A DNA stretch of 64,000 bases from Phyllobacterium phragmitis (GTDB taxonomy: Bacteria > Pseudomonadota > Alphaproteobacteria > Rhizobiales > Rhizobiaceae). Within the stretch, counting starts at the first letter, position 1. Each line of letters opens with the position of its first letter. The stretch is from NCBI RefSeq assembly GCF_002980495.1, contig NZ_PVBR01000003.1, positions 186,001-250,000 on the forward strand, read 5' to 3'. The notes under the pieces are model-generated. The model was not told where the DNA came from and ran no database searches. It was given only the letters and a program-made list of their open reading frames with translations. Of this stretch, positions 8,378 to 17,090 are shown in pieces. A program made the position numbers and the translations under genes.

Positions 8378-8896
8378 CTATCGTGATTGTGCGATGCGGC
8401 TTTTTCCGCGGCCATTCCTGCGCAGTTTGCGGGCGTAAACCACGCACCCATCGACCATGCTTGAGCACAGGGCATCCAGGCTGGTGGGCGTGTTGTTATC
8501 GCCTGAAAACGCGATTTCCGCGACACGCCCACCAACAATGCGGACCTGTGTGCTGCAAGAGCCGCGCGTCGCTACATTTACGCCCCCGCCAATTCCGGGA
8601 ACCGAGCCGAAACCGATCGTTGGTACGGAGATGTTGAGGCTATCCCGTGATATGTTCATATCCCGATAGGTCCATATTTTTCCCGCATCTCCAGCATCCG
8701 CGATCGCCGTCGGAAAGCCGGCGCACATCCGCATCTGGGCCTCAGTGAGGCCGACAAGCTCTTTTCGCGCCGCCGCCACGGTGGGATCCTCCTTGACGGT
8801 CGTAGACGTATCGCTGGGGATTGCACATGACGACATCATCAAGACACCGGCTGATGCAATCGCAAGCTTGAGAAGCCGCTTGAGACGATGCTCCAT
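8378..8896 (-). CDS. Putative lipoprotein of unknown function
   Basis: 172 aa. A basic N-terminus (MEHRLKRLLK), a hydrophobic stretch and a lipobox-like LMMSSC put the lipidated Cys near residue 23. The mature part has a short helical N-terminus (AAARKELVGLTEAQMRMCAG) followed by strand-rich sequence with glycine repeats and the conserved-looking FSGDN and LDALCSSMVDGC. I do not recognise a named family, though such small outer-membrane lipoproteins are frequent in Rhizobiales. The ATG at 8896 was chosen because it puts a proper signal peptide at the start; a longer reading reaches 8932. Confidence 0.65.
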   Translation of the reverse strand: MEHRLKRLLKLAIASAGVLMMSSCAIPSDTSTTVKEDPTVAAARKELVGLTEAQMRMCAGFPTAIADAGDAGKIWTYRDMNISRDSLNISVPTIGFGSVPGIGGGVNVATRGSCSTQVRIVGGRVAEIAFSGDNNTPTSLDALCSSMVDGCVVYARKLRRNGRGKSRIAQSR

Positions 8897-9002
8897 GACA
8901 ATCCCTGTATACCGTTGGAGATGCCGAGGCAACCGACTGCCCCGCCTGGGAATACCTCCGAACCATAACAGCGATGCGTTGTTCCCTCAGTTGATCACGC
9001 CC

Positions 9003-10259
9003 TTACTCGGCGCTTGCGAGGCTCTCGCGAAGCGTCTTCACGTCCGCCGCCGAAACCGGTGCCGCCGCATTGCCCCAGCTGTTGCGCACATAGGTGAGAA
9101 GCGACGCCACCTGTTCGTCATTCAGCCGCCATGCGAATGACGGCATGGCGGGCGCGGTCGGAGCGGCTGCGGTGGCAACACCTTGCGTGCCCTGCAGCAC
9201 GACGCGAATGAGTGTCGTCGGGTTGTCCGACTGAACCACTGCACTGCCGGCTAATGTCGGGAAAAGATGCGAAGTGCCCGCACCTGAATCCAGGTGGCAG
9301 GCATTGCACGTATCCTTATAGATCGCCTGGCCCGCGACCATCCGCTTGTCGTCGGCCGCAACAGGCACCGGAGTCGTATTCGCATTCGACGGCATGTCTT
9401 TGAGATAGGTGGCAATCGCCTTCAGATCCGGGTCCGAAAGCTTCGAGGTGGAATTGGTGATGGCGTCCGCCATCGGCCCCGACGCGATCGTGAATTGATT
9501 GGCGCCGGTCTTCAGGTACTGAACGATATCTTCTTGCGACCAGCCGCCCAGGCCCTTGTGCATCGCATTGGTGATATCAGGCGCAAACCAGCTCTGCAGC
9601 ACGGCCCCCTGTAGAGAATCAGCATTTTTATCACCGCCGAGAATGGTCTTCGGCGTGTGGCAGGTTCCGCAATGGCCCAGCCCCTCGACGAGATAAGCCC
9701 CGCGGTTCCATTCAGCCGGTTTGCCCGGATCCGGCTTGAATTCACCTGGTGTGAAATTGAGCGCATTCCACGCCAGCATGCTCGCGCGGATGTTGAACGG
9801 GAAAGGAAGCTGGTTCGGCTCGATCGGGTTTTTCACCGGTTCAAGCGTATTGAGAAAGGCGCGGATGGCGAGAAGGTCCGCGCGGCTCACCTTGGTGAAA
9901 GCCGGATAGGGCATTGCCGGATAAAGATGGCCGCGTGGCGCGATCCCCTCCTGCATCGCCTGCACGAACTGGTCGTCCGTCCATGCGCCGATACCCGTTT
10001 CACGGTCCGGCGTGATATTCGCCCCGACGAGTTTGCCGAAGGGTGTTTCAAGCGCCAGGCCGCCAGCATAGGGCTTGCCGCCCGGCGCCGTATGGCAGGC
10101 GACGCAATCTCCCGCCGTCGCCAGATAACGGCCGCGCTCGATGATTTCGAAGGACTGGCTGTCCGTCGCCCCCTGCCCCCTGGCTGGGGCAGCAGCGCTG
10201 AAGATGGCCGCCATCGCAAGTGGCAAAAGTGCAGTGAATGGAGCAGGATTCCGTTTCAT
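9003..10259 (-). CDS. Triheme c-type cytochrome subunit of a gluconate/alcohol dehydrogenase complex
   Basis: 418 aa with a Sec-type signal peptide (about 1-28, ending APARGQ) and three heme-binding CxxCH motifs: CVACH, CGTCH and CNACH, in the three cytochrome-c domains typical of membrane-bound gluconate, sorbitol and alcohol dehydrogenases. It passes electrons from the flavoprotein to ubiquinone or the oxidase chain on the periplasmic side. The ATG overlaps the stop of the GMC gene (ATGA). Gene order gamma subunit, flavoprotein, cytochrome is the usual one for FAD-dependent gluconate 2-dehydrogenase. Confidence 0.9.
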   Translation of the reverse strand: MKRNPAPFTALLPLAMAAIFSAAAPARGQGATDSQSFEIIERGRYLATAGDCVACHTAPGGKPYAGGLALETPFGKLVGANITPDRETGIGAWTDDQFVQAMQEGIAPRGHLYPAMPYPAFTKVSRADLLAIRAFLNTLEPVKNPIEPNQLPFPFNIRASMLAWNALNFTPGEFKPDPGKPAEWNRGAYLVEGLGHCGTCHTPKTILGGDKNADSLQGAVLQSWFAPDITNAMHKGLGGWSQEDIVQYLKTGANQFTIASGPMADAITNSTSKLSDPDLKAIATYLKDMPSNANTTPVPVAADDKRMVAGQAIYKDTCNACHLDSGAGTSHLFPTLAGSAVVQSDNPTTLIRVVLQGTQGVATAAAPTAPAMPSFAWRLNDEQVASLLTYVRNSWGNAAAPVSAADVKTLRESLASAE

Positions 10260-12022
10260 GCCGGCACCAGCGGACCTTCGTTTTTCAGATAGAGATTGCG
10301 GATGGCATCCGCAGCCTTATATGCCAGCGCCCCGACCGTATCGGTCGGGTTATAGCCGGCGTTCTGCGGAAAGGCGGAAGCGCCGATAACAAAGACATTA
10401 GGCACATCCCAGCTTTGCAGATATTTGTTGACGACACTGGTTTTCGGATCGCTGCCCATGATCGCGCCGCCGATATTGTGGGTGCTCTGATAGGGAACGA
10501 CGCTATATGGCTTTGTCCGATAGTGCGGCACGATCTGGCGGGGGGTCATGACCTTGGCAATCTCCTCCGCCTTTCGGGTGACGTAGCTGATCATGCGGAT
10601 GTCATTGTCGGGAAAATCGAACGTCATGCGCAGGAGCGGTCGACCCAGACGATCCTTATAGGTCGGGTCGAGATCGAGATAATTGCCGCGCGTGGCGTAG
10701 CTTCCGCCCTGCGCGTTGAGGTAGAGACTGCTGAGATAATTGTCGGTGGTGGCCTTCTTCCATGTCGAGCCCCAGCGCGGTGTGCCGGGCGGGGTCGGGC
10801 GCGTCGCGATGGGGCGCGCGTTGGTGCTAGCGCACATGATACCGGCACCGCCGACGAAATCGAGGCCGGAGTGGTCGAAATTATCGCCGTTGAAATCGTC
10901 GATGCACTGCCCGATGGCACCGGTTGCGATGAAAGGGTTGAAGTTCTTGTTATCAAAGAACATTTCGACCCCGGCATAGGTCTGGTAGGTGTAATTGCGC
11001 CCGACCGTGCCGGTCGCCGTTTTCGGGTCATAGGGCTTGCCGATCCCGGACACGAGCAGCATGTGCACATTGAAAAGAATGAAGGCGCAAACAAGCACGA
11101 GATCGCCGGGCTGCTCCCATTCCTGTCCCTGCGCATCGACATAAGTGACGCCGGTAGCGCGCTTGCCGGACCTGTCCAGATTGATCCTGACCACTTCGGA
11201 ATTCGTGCGGCACTCGAAATTGGGCTTGCGCATCAGTACCGGCAGAATGGTCGTCTGCGGGCTTGCCTTGCTGTAATTGGCGCAGCCGAAGCGTTCGCAA
11301 AACCCGCAATAGCTGCACGCGCCCATCTCCACACCGAGCGTATTGGTATAGCTGCGCGAGGCATTGGCCGCCGGTTGCGGGAAAGGATGATAGCCGGCCT
11401 CGCGTGCACCTTCCGCAAATAATTTCGGCCCATAGGTCATATCGAGCGGCGGCAACGGATAGTCGCGAGCGCGCGCCCCCTCGAAAGGATTGCCGCCGTC
11501 CTGACGCTTGCCGTTGATGTTGCCGGCCTTGCCGGAGACGCCGGCGAGATATTCGAACTTGTCGTAATAAGGCTCCATCTCCTCATAGGTGACACCCCAA
11601 TCCTGGATCGTCAGCTCATCGGGAATGAATTTTTCCCCATAGCGTTCCGACAGATGGCTGCGGCAGCGAAAATCGCTGGGCAGGAATCGCCAGGTCTGCC
11701 CGTTCCAGTGCACCCCCGCACCCCCGACGCCATTGCCCGGCAGGAAGGACCCAAATTCGCGGATCGGAAGTGCCTCCTGCTCGACATTGTTGCGAAAGGT
11801 CAGCGTGCTCTGTGCGGGCCTTAGGAAAAGATCCTTTCTGATCGCGTAGCGCAACTCATCCTGCATGTAGCCGACATTGAAGTCGGTCGCAGTGTTACGC
11901 CAGGGGCCGCGCTCGATGGCGACGACATCGAGCCCCTCGTCCGTCAGTTCATTGGCGAGGATCGAGCCCGTCCAGCCCAACCCGACGATGACAACATCCT
12001 TGCGCGGAAGTTTCCTGGCCAT
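10256..12022 (-). CDS. GMC-family flavoprotein subunit (gluconate 2-dehydrogenase alpha type)
   Basis: 588 aa. N-terminal FAD-binding motif VVIVGLGWTGS near 10-20, the GGAGVHWNGQTWR loop near 105, and the GMC C-terminal motif with the active-site His/Asn region (STHNIGGAIMG and PQNAGYNPTDTVGALAYKA). A cysteine cluster CSYCGFCERFGC near 235-246 matches the position where related FAD sugar dehydrogenases carry an iron-sulfur centre. There is no signal peptide of its own; export with the Tat-tagged small subunit is known for this family. Three bases separate it from the gamma gene and it overlaps the cytochrome gene by 4 bp. Confidence 0.9.
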   Translation of the reverse strand: MARKLPRKDVVIVGLGWTGSILANELTDEGLDVVAIERGPWRNTATDFNVGYMQDELRYAIRKDLFLRPAQSTLTFRNNVEQEALPIREFGSFLPGNGVGGAGVHWNGQTWRFLPSDFRCRSHLSERYGEKFIPDELTIQDWGVTYEEMEPYYDKFEYLAGVSGKAGNINGKRQDGGNPFEGARARDYPLPPLDMTYGPKLFAEGAREAGYHPFPQPAANASRSYTNTLGVEMGACSYCGFCERFGCANYSKASPQTTILPVLMRKPNFECRTNSEVVRINLDRSGKRATGVTYVDAQGQEWEQPGDLVLVCAFILFNVHMLLVSGIGKPYDPKTATGTVGRNYTYQTYAGVEMFFDNKNFNPFIATGAIGQCIDDFNGDNFDHSGLDFVGGAGIMCASTNARPIATRPTPPGTPRWGSTWKKATTDNYLSSLYLNAQGGSYATRGNYLDLDPTYKDRLGRPLLRMTFDFPDNDIRMISYVTRKAEEIAKVMTPRQIVPHYRTKPYSVVPYQSTHNIGGAIMGSDPKTSVVNKYLQSWDVPNVFVIGASAFPQNAGYNPTDTVGALAYKAADAIRNLYLKNEGPLVPA

Positions 12023-12025
12023 TTC

Positions 12026-12778
12026 TTACCCCTTCCCGCCCCAGTCGCCACGACCCATGATACTGACCGGTGGGAGCGGATAGGGCTGATTGTGGTTGCC
12101 GACGAAATCACGATAGTCGTATCGTGCGCCGGGGAAGCCGATCATTTTCCAGCTCACCATGTCCTTGTTGCCGCCATAGATCGGATCGGCGAAGAAGCCT
12201 TCCATCGTGTTCTGCAGCACCAATTCGAAAAACGTCTTGGTGTCGGCATCATCGAGATCGATGGATCCATTCTCCAGTTCCTGGAGCACCTTGTCCTGTT
12301 CCGGCAGTGCAAGGGCGGAAAAGGCCCTGCCGGAAAATGTCGTGCGGCAATAATCGTCAAGCGCCGCAAGGCCCGCGCGATAACGCTGGGTCGGAAGGAT
12401 CGGCGATTGCAGCCCCTGCTGCGGAAACCCCTTGGCGAAGGGGCCTTTCATGTAAAGCCGTTCGAAATTGCCAAAGAAGCCGGCAAGCTGGCGGTCGATG
12501 AAAACCGCGCAGCCGGCATCCTTGCCTCCGATGCTCAGATCGTCGGCGGGGATTATCCGGTCGACGATCGCCTCGATCGTCTGCGCTTCGTCATGTGTGA
12601 AGAAAAGCCATGGACCGGGCCGCACCGGCGTCGGCGGATCGCCGGCAAACGGGCTCCATGGCAATTGTCCTGAAAAAGACCGGGCCAAGGAACCTGACGT
12701 TGAGGTGAAGAGAATTGAAACCGCAGTAGAGGCAAGAAATTGCCTGCGGCTCAGGCTGGAACCAGAAATTTTCTTCAT
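12026..12778 (-). CDS. Gluconate 2-dehydrogenase gamma-type small subunit
   Basis: 250 aa. A twin-arginine signal (SRRQFLASTAVSI, residues about 10-22) precedes the domain typical of the third subunit of membrane gluconate 2-dehydrogenase (FTHDEAQTIEAIVDRIIPAD, then FFELVLQNTMEGFFADPIYGGN and MIGFPG). This subunit is thought to act as chaperone and Tat carrier for the flavoprotein. It is the first gene of the three-gene minus-strand operon; the 219 bases upstream, up to the end of the LacI gene, are AT-rich between about 12840 and 12985 and should hold the promoter. Confidence 0.9.
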   Translation of the reverse strand: MKKISGSSLSRRQFLASTAVSILFTSTSGSLARSFSGQLPWSPFAGDPPTPVRPGPWLFFTHDEAQTIEAIVDRIIPADDLSIGGKDAGCAVFIDRQLAGFFGNFERLYMKGPFAKGFPQQGLQSPILPTQRYRAGLAALDDYCRTTFSGRAFSALALPEQDKVLQELENGSIDLDDADTKTFFELVLQNTMEGFFADPIYGGNKDMVSWKMIGFPGARYDYRDFVGNHNQPYPLPPVSIMGRGDWGGKG

Positions 12779-12997
12779 CGGCTTCCCCGATTCGAGGTGG
12801 CTGATGGGAGGTTACAGGAGAGATGAAAGATGACGCAACCGGCAGCGGAAAGAAACTTGTGCAATTACTTTTAAAGTACTGAAAACCATCTGGTAAATAT
12901 CACGCGACGATAAACAGTTCGTGCGCTCAACAAAGTATGCAAAATTTATTATTAGAAATGTAAAATATACTGCGAGATTCGTGCTGTTTCGGCTCTA

Positions 12998-14065
12998 TCA
13001 GGACAGCCCTGCCTCCAGCACGGCAGGCGCTGTCGTCTGGCGCGGAACGAGCGTGAAGCCGACATCGATCGTCGATGGCTGAAGGTCGGCCGCGCCGCCC
13101 TCCTCGTTGAACAGCCGCACCAACATTTCGCCGGTCAACCGCCCGATCTGCGCTGCATCAACGCGGATGGTCGTGATGGCAGGGACGCATTGACGCGCGA
13201 TATCGAAATCGCCGAATCCCATCAGCGACAGATCCGCCGGCACCTTGATGCCGCGGCGATGACACTCCATCAGCGCACCAAAGGCGGATATATCGGAAAC
13301 CGCGAAGACCGCCTCCACATCCGGCGCCCGTTCGAGGAGTATCGAAATCGTCTGTGCACCATGGTCGTGCGAGACCGGCGCCGTTCCCTCGCGCACGATC
13401 AATTCGTCGCCGATCCCCGCTTCGCGCAGGACGGAAGCAAAGCCGGCGAGACGGCTTTCGCCGCGCAGGTCAATCGCCTCGCCATCGGTGCGCGATCCAA
13501 TGGCGCCGATGCGGCGATGGCCGAGCGACAGGAGATGGCGTGCGGCGGCCCGGCCCACCTCGAAATTGGAAAACCCGACCGCATGGTCGATCGGCTTGTC
13601 CGGCACGTCCCATATCTCGACGATGGGAATGCCGGCGCGCAGCAACATCTCGCTTGCCGGCTTGGTATGGACCATGCCTGCCACGACGATGGCATCCGGG
13701 CGCCTCGACAGCATGGCGCGGATGATGCGCTCCTCCTCGGCGAGCTTGTACATGGTATAACCGATGAGGAGTTGATAATCGGCCGGTCGCAGAGCTTCGG
13801 CAAGCCCTTGCGCCGTATCGGCAAAGTTCGAATTGGTTAGCGTCGGCAGGATGGCGGTGACGAAATTGGTCCGCCGCGACGAAAGGCTGCCCGCCACCCT
13901 ATCTGGAACATACCCCAATTGCTCGATCGCCTTCATCACCCGCAGCCGTGTCGCCTCCGATACGAGATCGGGATCGGCAAGCACACGCGAAACGGTCATC
14001 TGCGATACGCCCGCCAGACGGGAAACGTCGCGCATGGTTGCCTTGCGGGGTGGGTGAGGAGCCAC
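12998..14065 (-). CDS. LacI-family transcriptional regulator (GntR-like subgroup)
   Basis: 355 aa: HTH ATMRDVSRLAGVSQMTVSRV near 9-28, hinge helix VAGSLSSRRTNFVTAI, then a sugar-binding-like effector domain (VGFSNFEVGRAAARHLLSLG; MGFGDFDIARQCVPAITTIRVDAAQIG). A GTG at 14065 with AGGA about seven bases upstream is the chosen start; the internal ATG at 14035 would cut into the HTH. It lies between the gluconate dehydrogenase operon and the small barrel-protein gene, all on the minus strand, and may control either that operon or the divergent ABC transporter through the TATCGATA sites upstream. Confidence 0.87.
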   Translation of the reverse strand: MAPHPPRKATMRDVSRLAGVSQMTVSRVLADPDLVSEATRLRVMKAIEQLGYVPDRVAGSLSSRRTNFVTAILPTLTNSNFADTAQGLAEALRPADYQLLIGYTMYKLAEEERIIRAMLSRRPDAIVVAGMVHTKPASEMLLRAGIPIVEIWDVPDKPIDHAVGFSNFEVGRAAARHLLSLGHRRIGAIGSRTDGEAIDLRGESRLAGFASVLREAGIGDELIVREGTAPVSHDHGAQTISILLERAPDVEAVFAVSDISAFGALMECHRRGIKVPADLSLMGFGDFDIARQCVPAITTIRVDAAQIGRLTGEMLVRLFNEEGGAADLQPSTIDVGFTLVPRQTTAPAVLEAGLS

Positions 14066-14151
14066 GTCTGATCCTGTCGTCTTTGTTTCTGTTGCCCTGG
14101 CGCATCTACCGGTTCATTGGACAGGTACCAGAATTCGGGCTGCCGCAGCAG

Positions 14152-14478
14152 CTATTCGCAAGCAATCCGCTGATAGACCACATGGTAGAACCGCCCGTCG
14201 AACATTCCCATCATGTCGTCGGTGATGGCGCGCCCCTCAAGCCGCACCGGCGATGCCAGCGCTTCGTTGACGGCCTCAAGTGATGGATAATCGATCTCCT
14301 GCACCATGGCGATAGGCGGTGAACCGGGATCGGTATCGAGCATCCGCATCACACGTACGGCCTGCGCATTGGGCATCCGCTTCCAGACCGGCAGCAGCCT
14401 TTCCTCCACCAGATGGAAGAATTCCTCCTCACGCCCCTTGTGAATGACCCCCTCGAAAATTGCCGACCGCGTATACAT
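14152..14478 (-). CDS. Small dimeric alpha/beta-barrel-like protein (function unknown)
   Basis: 108 aa. Pattern of a ferredoxin-like alpha/beta-barrel unit (EthD/ABM type): strand MYTRSAIFEGVI, helix FFHLVEERLLPVWKR, strand QAVRVMRM, strand PIAMVQEIDYPS, helix EAVNEALASPVR, and the final strand YHVVYQRI. Members include small monooxygenases and stress proteins, and no catalytic residue can be singled out here. A strong GGAGGAGG leader precedes the ATG. It is 86 bases upstream of the LacI gene on the same strand and divergent from the ABC transporter, sharing the operator region. Confidence 0.7.
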   Translation of the reverse strand: MYTRSAIFEGVIHKGREEEFFHLVEERLLPVWKRMPNAQAVRVMRMLDTDPGSPPIAMVQEIDYPSLEAVNEALASPVRLEGRAITDDMMGMFDGRFYHVVYQRIACE

Positions 14479-14523
14479 TGCACCTCCTCCAACGACAGGC
14501 CAAGGCCCGTTTGCGTCCTTGCA

Positions 14524-14539
14524 ATGATATCGATAACAT
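14524..14539. promoter_or_regulatory. LacI-type operator (near-palindrome around TATCGATA)
   Basis: ATGATATCGATAACAT is a 16-bp palindrome with only two non-matching positions and the central CG step common in LacI operators. It lies 46 bases before the start of the minus-strand small protein gene, where a repressor would block transcription. Confidence 0.55.
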
Positions 14540-14802
14540 GCATTATTGCAAGAACAAACGGAAAAGCGCAGTTGCTGAAAGGAGTGTTAGAGCGACGTCG
14601 TTATAGGCGAAAATCGGGAAATTTTGCCGTGAAGTCAACGAAGCTCGATCGGCAGCTATGCCAATGACTGAAATCGTTTCAATCGTCTGTGCGCTTGATG
14701 TTATCGAAAACAGATGATGCGATAGTTTCAATGAAGAGATTGTCCGCGATTGCTCCGAGGAGGTTGGGGCATCGCGGGACAGGAAAACTGGAGGAGAAGA
14801 TC
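14540..14802 (+). other. Divergent intergenic region between small protein and ABC transporter
   Basis: 324 bases separate the divergent starts (14479-14802). Apart from the two LacI-type operators I see no gene; the region contains AT-rich stretches around 14560-14640 suitable for promoters, and the binding-protein ribosome site GGAGGAG at 14790. Confidence 0.5.
14699..14712. promoter_or_regulatory. Second LacI-type operator upstream of the ABC transporter
   Basis: TGTTATCGAAAACA is a 14-bp imperfect palindrome that matches the consensus TGTTATCGATAACA with one base changed and shares the core of the site at 14524. It is about 90 bases before the binding-protein gene on the plus strand. The pair brackets the divergent promoters. 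Confidence 0.5.
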
Positions 14803-15606
14803 ATGAATTTTTCGAAATCCCTTCGCATGATGGTCACGGCCATCGGTCTGGCGGCAACCGGGCTATTGGCGACCGTTGATGCCCATGCGGTCACGCTCAA
14901 CGACATCATGTCCCGCGGTTCGGTCAAAATCGGCGTCCTGACCGGCGCGCCGCCCATGGGCATGATCGACGAAAAGGGCAATCCGACGGGTTATGACGTC
15001 GATGTCGCCAATCTCATTGCAAGCTATCTCGGCGTCAAGGCCGAGCTTGTCCCGCTCACCCCGCCCGCACGCATTCCGGCGCTGCAGACCGGGAAAGTCG
15101 ATTTTCTCGTCGCCACGCTCGCCCCGACCGCCGAACGTGCCAAAACCGTCATGTTCACCCAGCCCTACAGCGCCTTCGACATGGTGATCGTCTCGGGCTC
15201 CGACGCCAAATATGGCAGCCTGAAGGAGCTTGAAGGCAAGCGCGTCGCCGTCAACCGCGGATCGTCGCAGGAGGCAGCACTGCGCAAGCTCGCGGTACCT
15301 GGTCTTGAACTGGTGCTTTACGAAGACGATTCAACATGCGCCCAGGCGCTGATCGCCGGTCAGGTCGATGCCACGGCCCTGCCTTCGACGGTCGCAGACG
15401 CCATCACCACCCAGCGCGCCGATGCGGGACTTCAGGTCGGCATGACCTTTTTCCAGCAGGGCAATTCCATGGCCACCAAACTCGATGACTTCGAGATGCG
15501 CCAATGGCTCAACACGGCGATCTATCTGATGAAGCTTTCGGGCGATCTCGACATCATCGCCAAGAAGTGGACCGGCAGGCCCATGCCGCAGCTGCCGTCG
15601 TTCTAA
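14803..15606 (+). CDS. Polar-amino-acid-type ABC transporter, periplasmic binding protein
   Basis: 267 aa, SBP family 3. Signal peptide about 1-27 (MNFSKSLRMMVTAIGLAATG, cleavage after VDAHA). The mature protein has the two-lobe signature: VKIGVLTGAPPMGMIDEKGN, GYDVDVANLIASYLG, the ligand-binding TGKVDFLVATLAPTAERAK and the hinge FTQPY. It captures an amino-acid-like or opine-like solute. The ATG at 14803 with GGAGGAG seven bases upstream gives a proper signal peptide. It is the first of a five-gene unit with two permeases, an ATPase and a D-2-hydroxyacid dehydrogenase. Confidence 0.9.
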   Translation: MNFSKSLRMMVTAIGLAATGLLATVDAHAVTLNDIMSRGSVKIGVLTGAPPMGMIDEKGNPTGYDVDVANLIASYLGVKAELVPLTPPARIPALQTGKVDFLVATLAPTAERAKTVMFTQPYSAFDMVIVSGSDAKYGSLKELEGKRVAVNRGSSQEAALRKLAVPGLELVLYEDDSTCAQALIAGQVDATALPSTVADAITTQRADAGLQVGMTFFQQGNSMATKLDDFEMRQWLNTAIYLMKLSGDLDIIAKKWTGRPMPQLPSF

Positions 15607-15616
15607 CGACAGCGAT

Positions 15617-15644
15617 TCAACCCTTCGGACCCCCGAAGGGTTGA
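15617..15644 (+). terminator. Strong hairpin between binding-protein and permease genes
   Basis: TCAACCCTTCGG (15617-15628) and CCGAAGGGTTGA (15633-15644) pair perfectly over 12 bases with a 4-base loop, 11 bases after the binding-protein stop. There is no T-run behind it, so it is more likely a stabilising or partial-termination hairpin that keeps binding-protein mRNA more abundant than permease mRNA. Confidence 0.6.
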
Positions 15645-15729
15645 TCGGACCGGCAGGCCGGAGGGCCGGGCGATTCATCGCAAGTCCGCCAGCGCAAGCC
15701 CGACCTGAAAACCGAGCAGAAGGCCGGAA

Positions 15730-16434
15730 ATGTCCTATACTTTTCAATTCGGCGTCATCGCCCAATATCAGGACGTCATCCTGTCAGGCATATGGCTGAC
15801 GATCAAGCTGTCGGTCATGTCGATCATTCTCGGCTGCGCGGCCGGGATCGTGCTCGCCTCGCTGCGTTCGGTGCGCGGCGGCGTGGTGCGCTTCCTGGTC
15901 GATGCCTATGTCGAGATCATCCGCAATACGCCATTCCTGATACAGCTTTTCATCGTCTATTTCGGCCTGCCCGGTCTTGGCCTGAGGGTCGGCGCCGACA
16001 CGGCGGCACTGATCGGCATGACCATCAATCTTGCCGCCTATTCGACCGAGATCATTCGTGCCGGCATCGAGGCGGTGCATAAATCCCAGATCGAGGCCGG
16101 CGAAGCCCTGGGCTTCACCCGCTTCCAGGTCTATCGCCACGTCATCATCATCCCGGCACTCGCCAAAGTCTATCCGGCACTTTGCAGCCAGTTCGTCTTG
16201 ATGATGCTGGCATCGAGCATCTGCTCGGCCATTTCGACCAACGAACTGGCGGCCTCCGCCGCCTTCATCGAATCCCAGAGCTATCGTTCCTTCGAGGTCT
16301 ATATCGTCGTCACGCTGATCTACCTGGCGCTGGCGCTCTGTCTGCGCGCGGTGCTGGCGCTGGTCGGGCTGTGGCTGTTCGGCCGGCGCGTGGCGCGGCG
16401 CACGGCCACGGCGGTTGCGGAGGAAGCAGCATGA
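15730..16434 (+). CDS. Amino-acid-type ABC transporter permease 1
   Basis: 234 aa, HisM/GlnP type. Several hydrophobic segments (GIWLTIKLSVMSIILGCAAG, FLIQLFIVYFGLPGLGL, AALIGMTINLAAYSTEI) and the EAA loop that contacts the ATPase (HKSQIEAGEALGFTRFQVYR, then IIPALAKVYPAL). It forms the membrane channel with the next permease. Its TGA overlaps the next ATG (ATGA). Confidence 0.9.
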   Translation: MSYTFQFGVIAQYQDVILSGIWLTIKLSVMSIILGCAAGIVLASLRSVRGGVVRFLVDAYVEIIRNTPFLIQLFIVYFGLPGLGLRVGADTAALIGMTINLAAYSTEIIRAGIEAVHKSQIEAGEALGFTRFQVYRHVIIIPALAKVYPALCSQFVLMMLASSICSAISTNELAASAAFIESQSYRSFEVYIVVTLIYLALALCLRAVLALVGLWLFGRRVARRTATAVAEEAA

Positions 16435-17090
16435 CCTTTCGTACCTTCGGCCCCGACGAGTTCCTTTTTCTCTTGTCCGGCCTGCAGTGGACCGTGCTCT
16501 TGACGATCATCGCGCTGATCGGCGGCGGTGTCACCGGCTTCCTGATCGCACTTGCCCGCGTCTCGAGCCTGCAATGGCTACGGATTGCGGCGGGAACCTA
16601 CATCCAGATTATTCAGGGCATTCCCGTTTTGATGATCCTGTTCCTTTCCTATTACGGCCTCGGGCTCGCCGGGCTCGACCTGCCGCCGCTTTTTGCCGCC
16701 GGCGCATCGATGACGGTCTATGCATCCGGCTATCTCGCGGAAATCTGGCGCGGCTGCATCCAGTCCGTGCCGAAGCAGCAATGGGAGGCGTCGGAATCCC
16801 TGGCGATGACGCGCGCCCAGCAATATCGCTATGTGGTCCTGCCGCAGGCATTGCGCATATCGCTGCCTTCCACCGTCGGCTTCGCCGTGCAGGTGGTCAA
16901 GAACACCTCGATCGCCTCGATCATCGGCTTCGTGGAACTCGCCCGCGCAGGCCAGCTCATCAACAATGCGACGTTCCAGCCCTTCCGCGTCTTCGTTGCG
17001 GTCGCCGCGCTTTATTTCGTCGTCTGCTATCCGCTCTCCCAGCTCTCGCGCTGGCTCGAAAGGAGGCTTCATGTCGGAAGTCATCGTTGA
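16431..17090 (+). CDS. Amino-acid-type ABC transporter permease 2
   Basis: 219 aa, second HisM/GlnP-type permease, with segments LLSGLQWTVLLTIIALIGGG and YIQIIQGIPVLMILFLSYYG and the EAA loop VPKQQWEASESLAMTRAQQY. The start overlaps permease 1 by 4 bp, which rules out a longer upstream reading inside that gene. It in turn overlaps the ATPase gene by 20 bases. Paired with permease 1 it forms a heterodimeric channel. Confidence 0.9.
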   Translation: MTFRTFGPDEFLFLLSGLQWTVLLTIIALIGGGVTGFLIALARVSSLQWLRIAAGTYIQIIQGIPVLMILFLSYYGLGLAGLDLPPLFAAGASMTVYASGYLAEIWRGCIQSVPKQQWEASESLAMTRAQQYRYVVLPQALRISLPSTVGFAVQVVKNTSIASIIGFVELARAGQLINNATFQPFRVFVAVAALYFVVCYPLSQLSRWLERRLHVGSHR

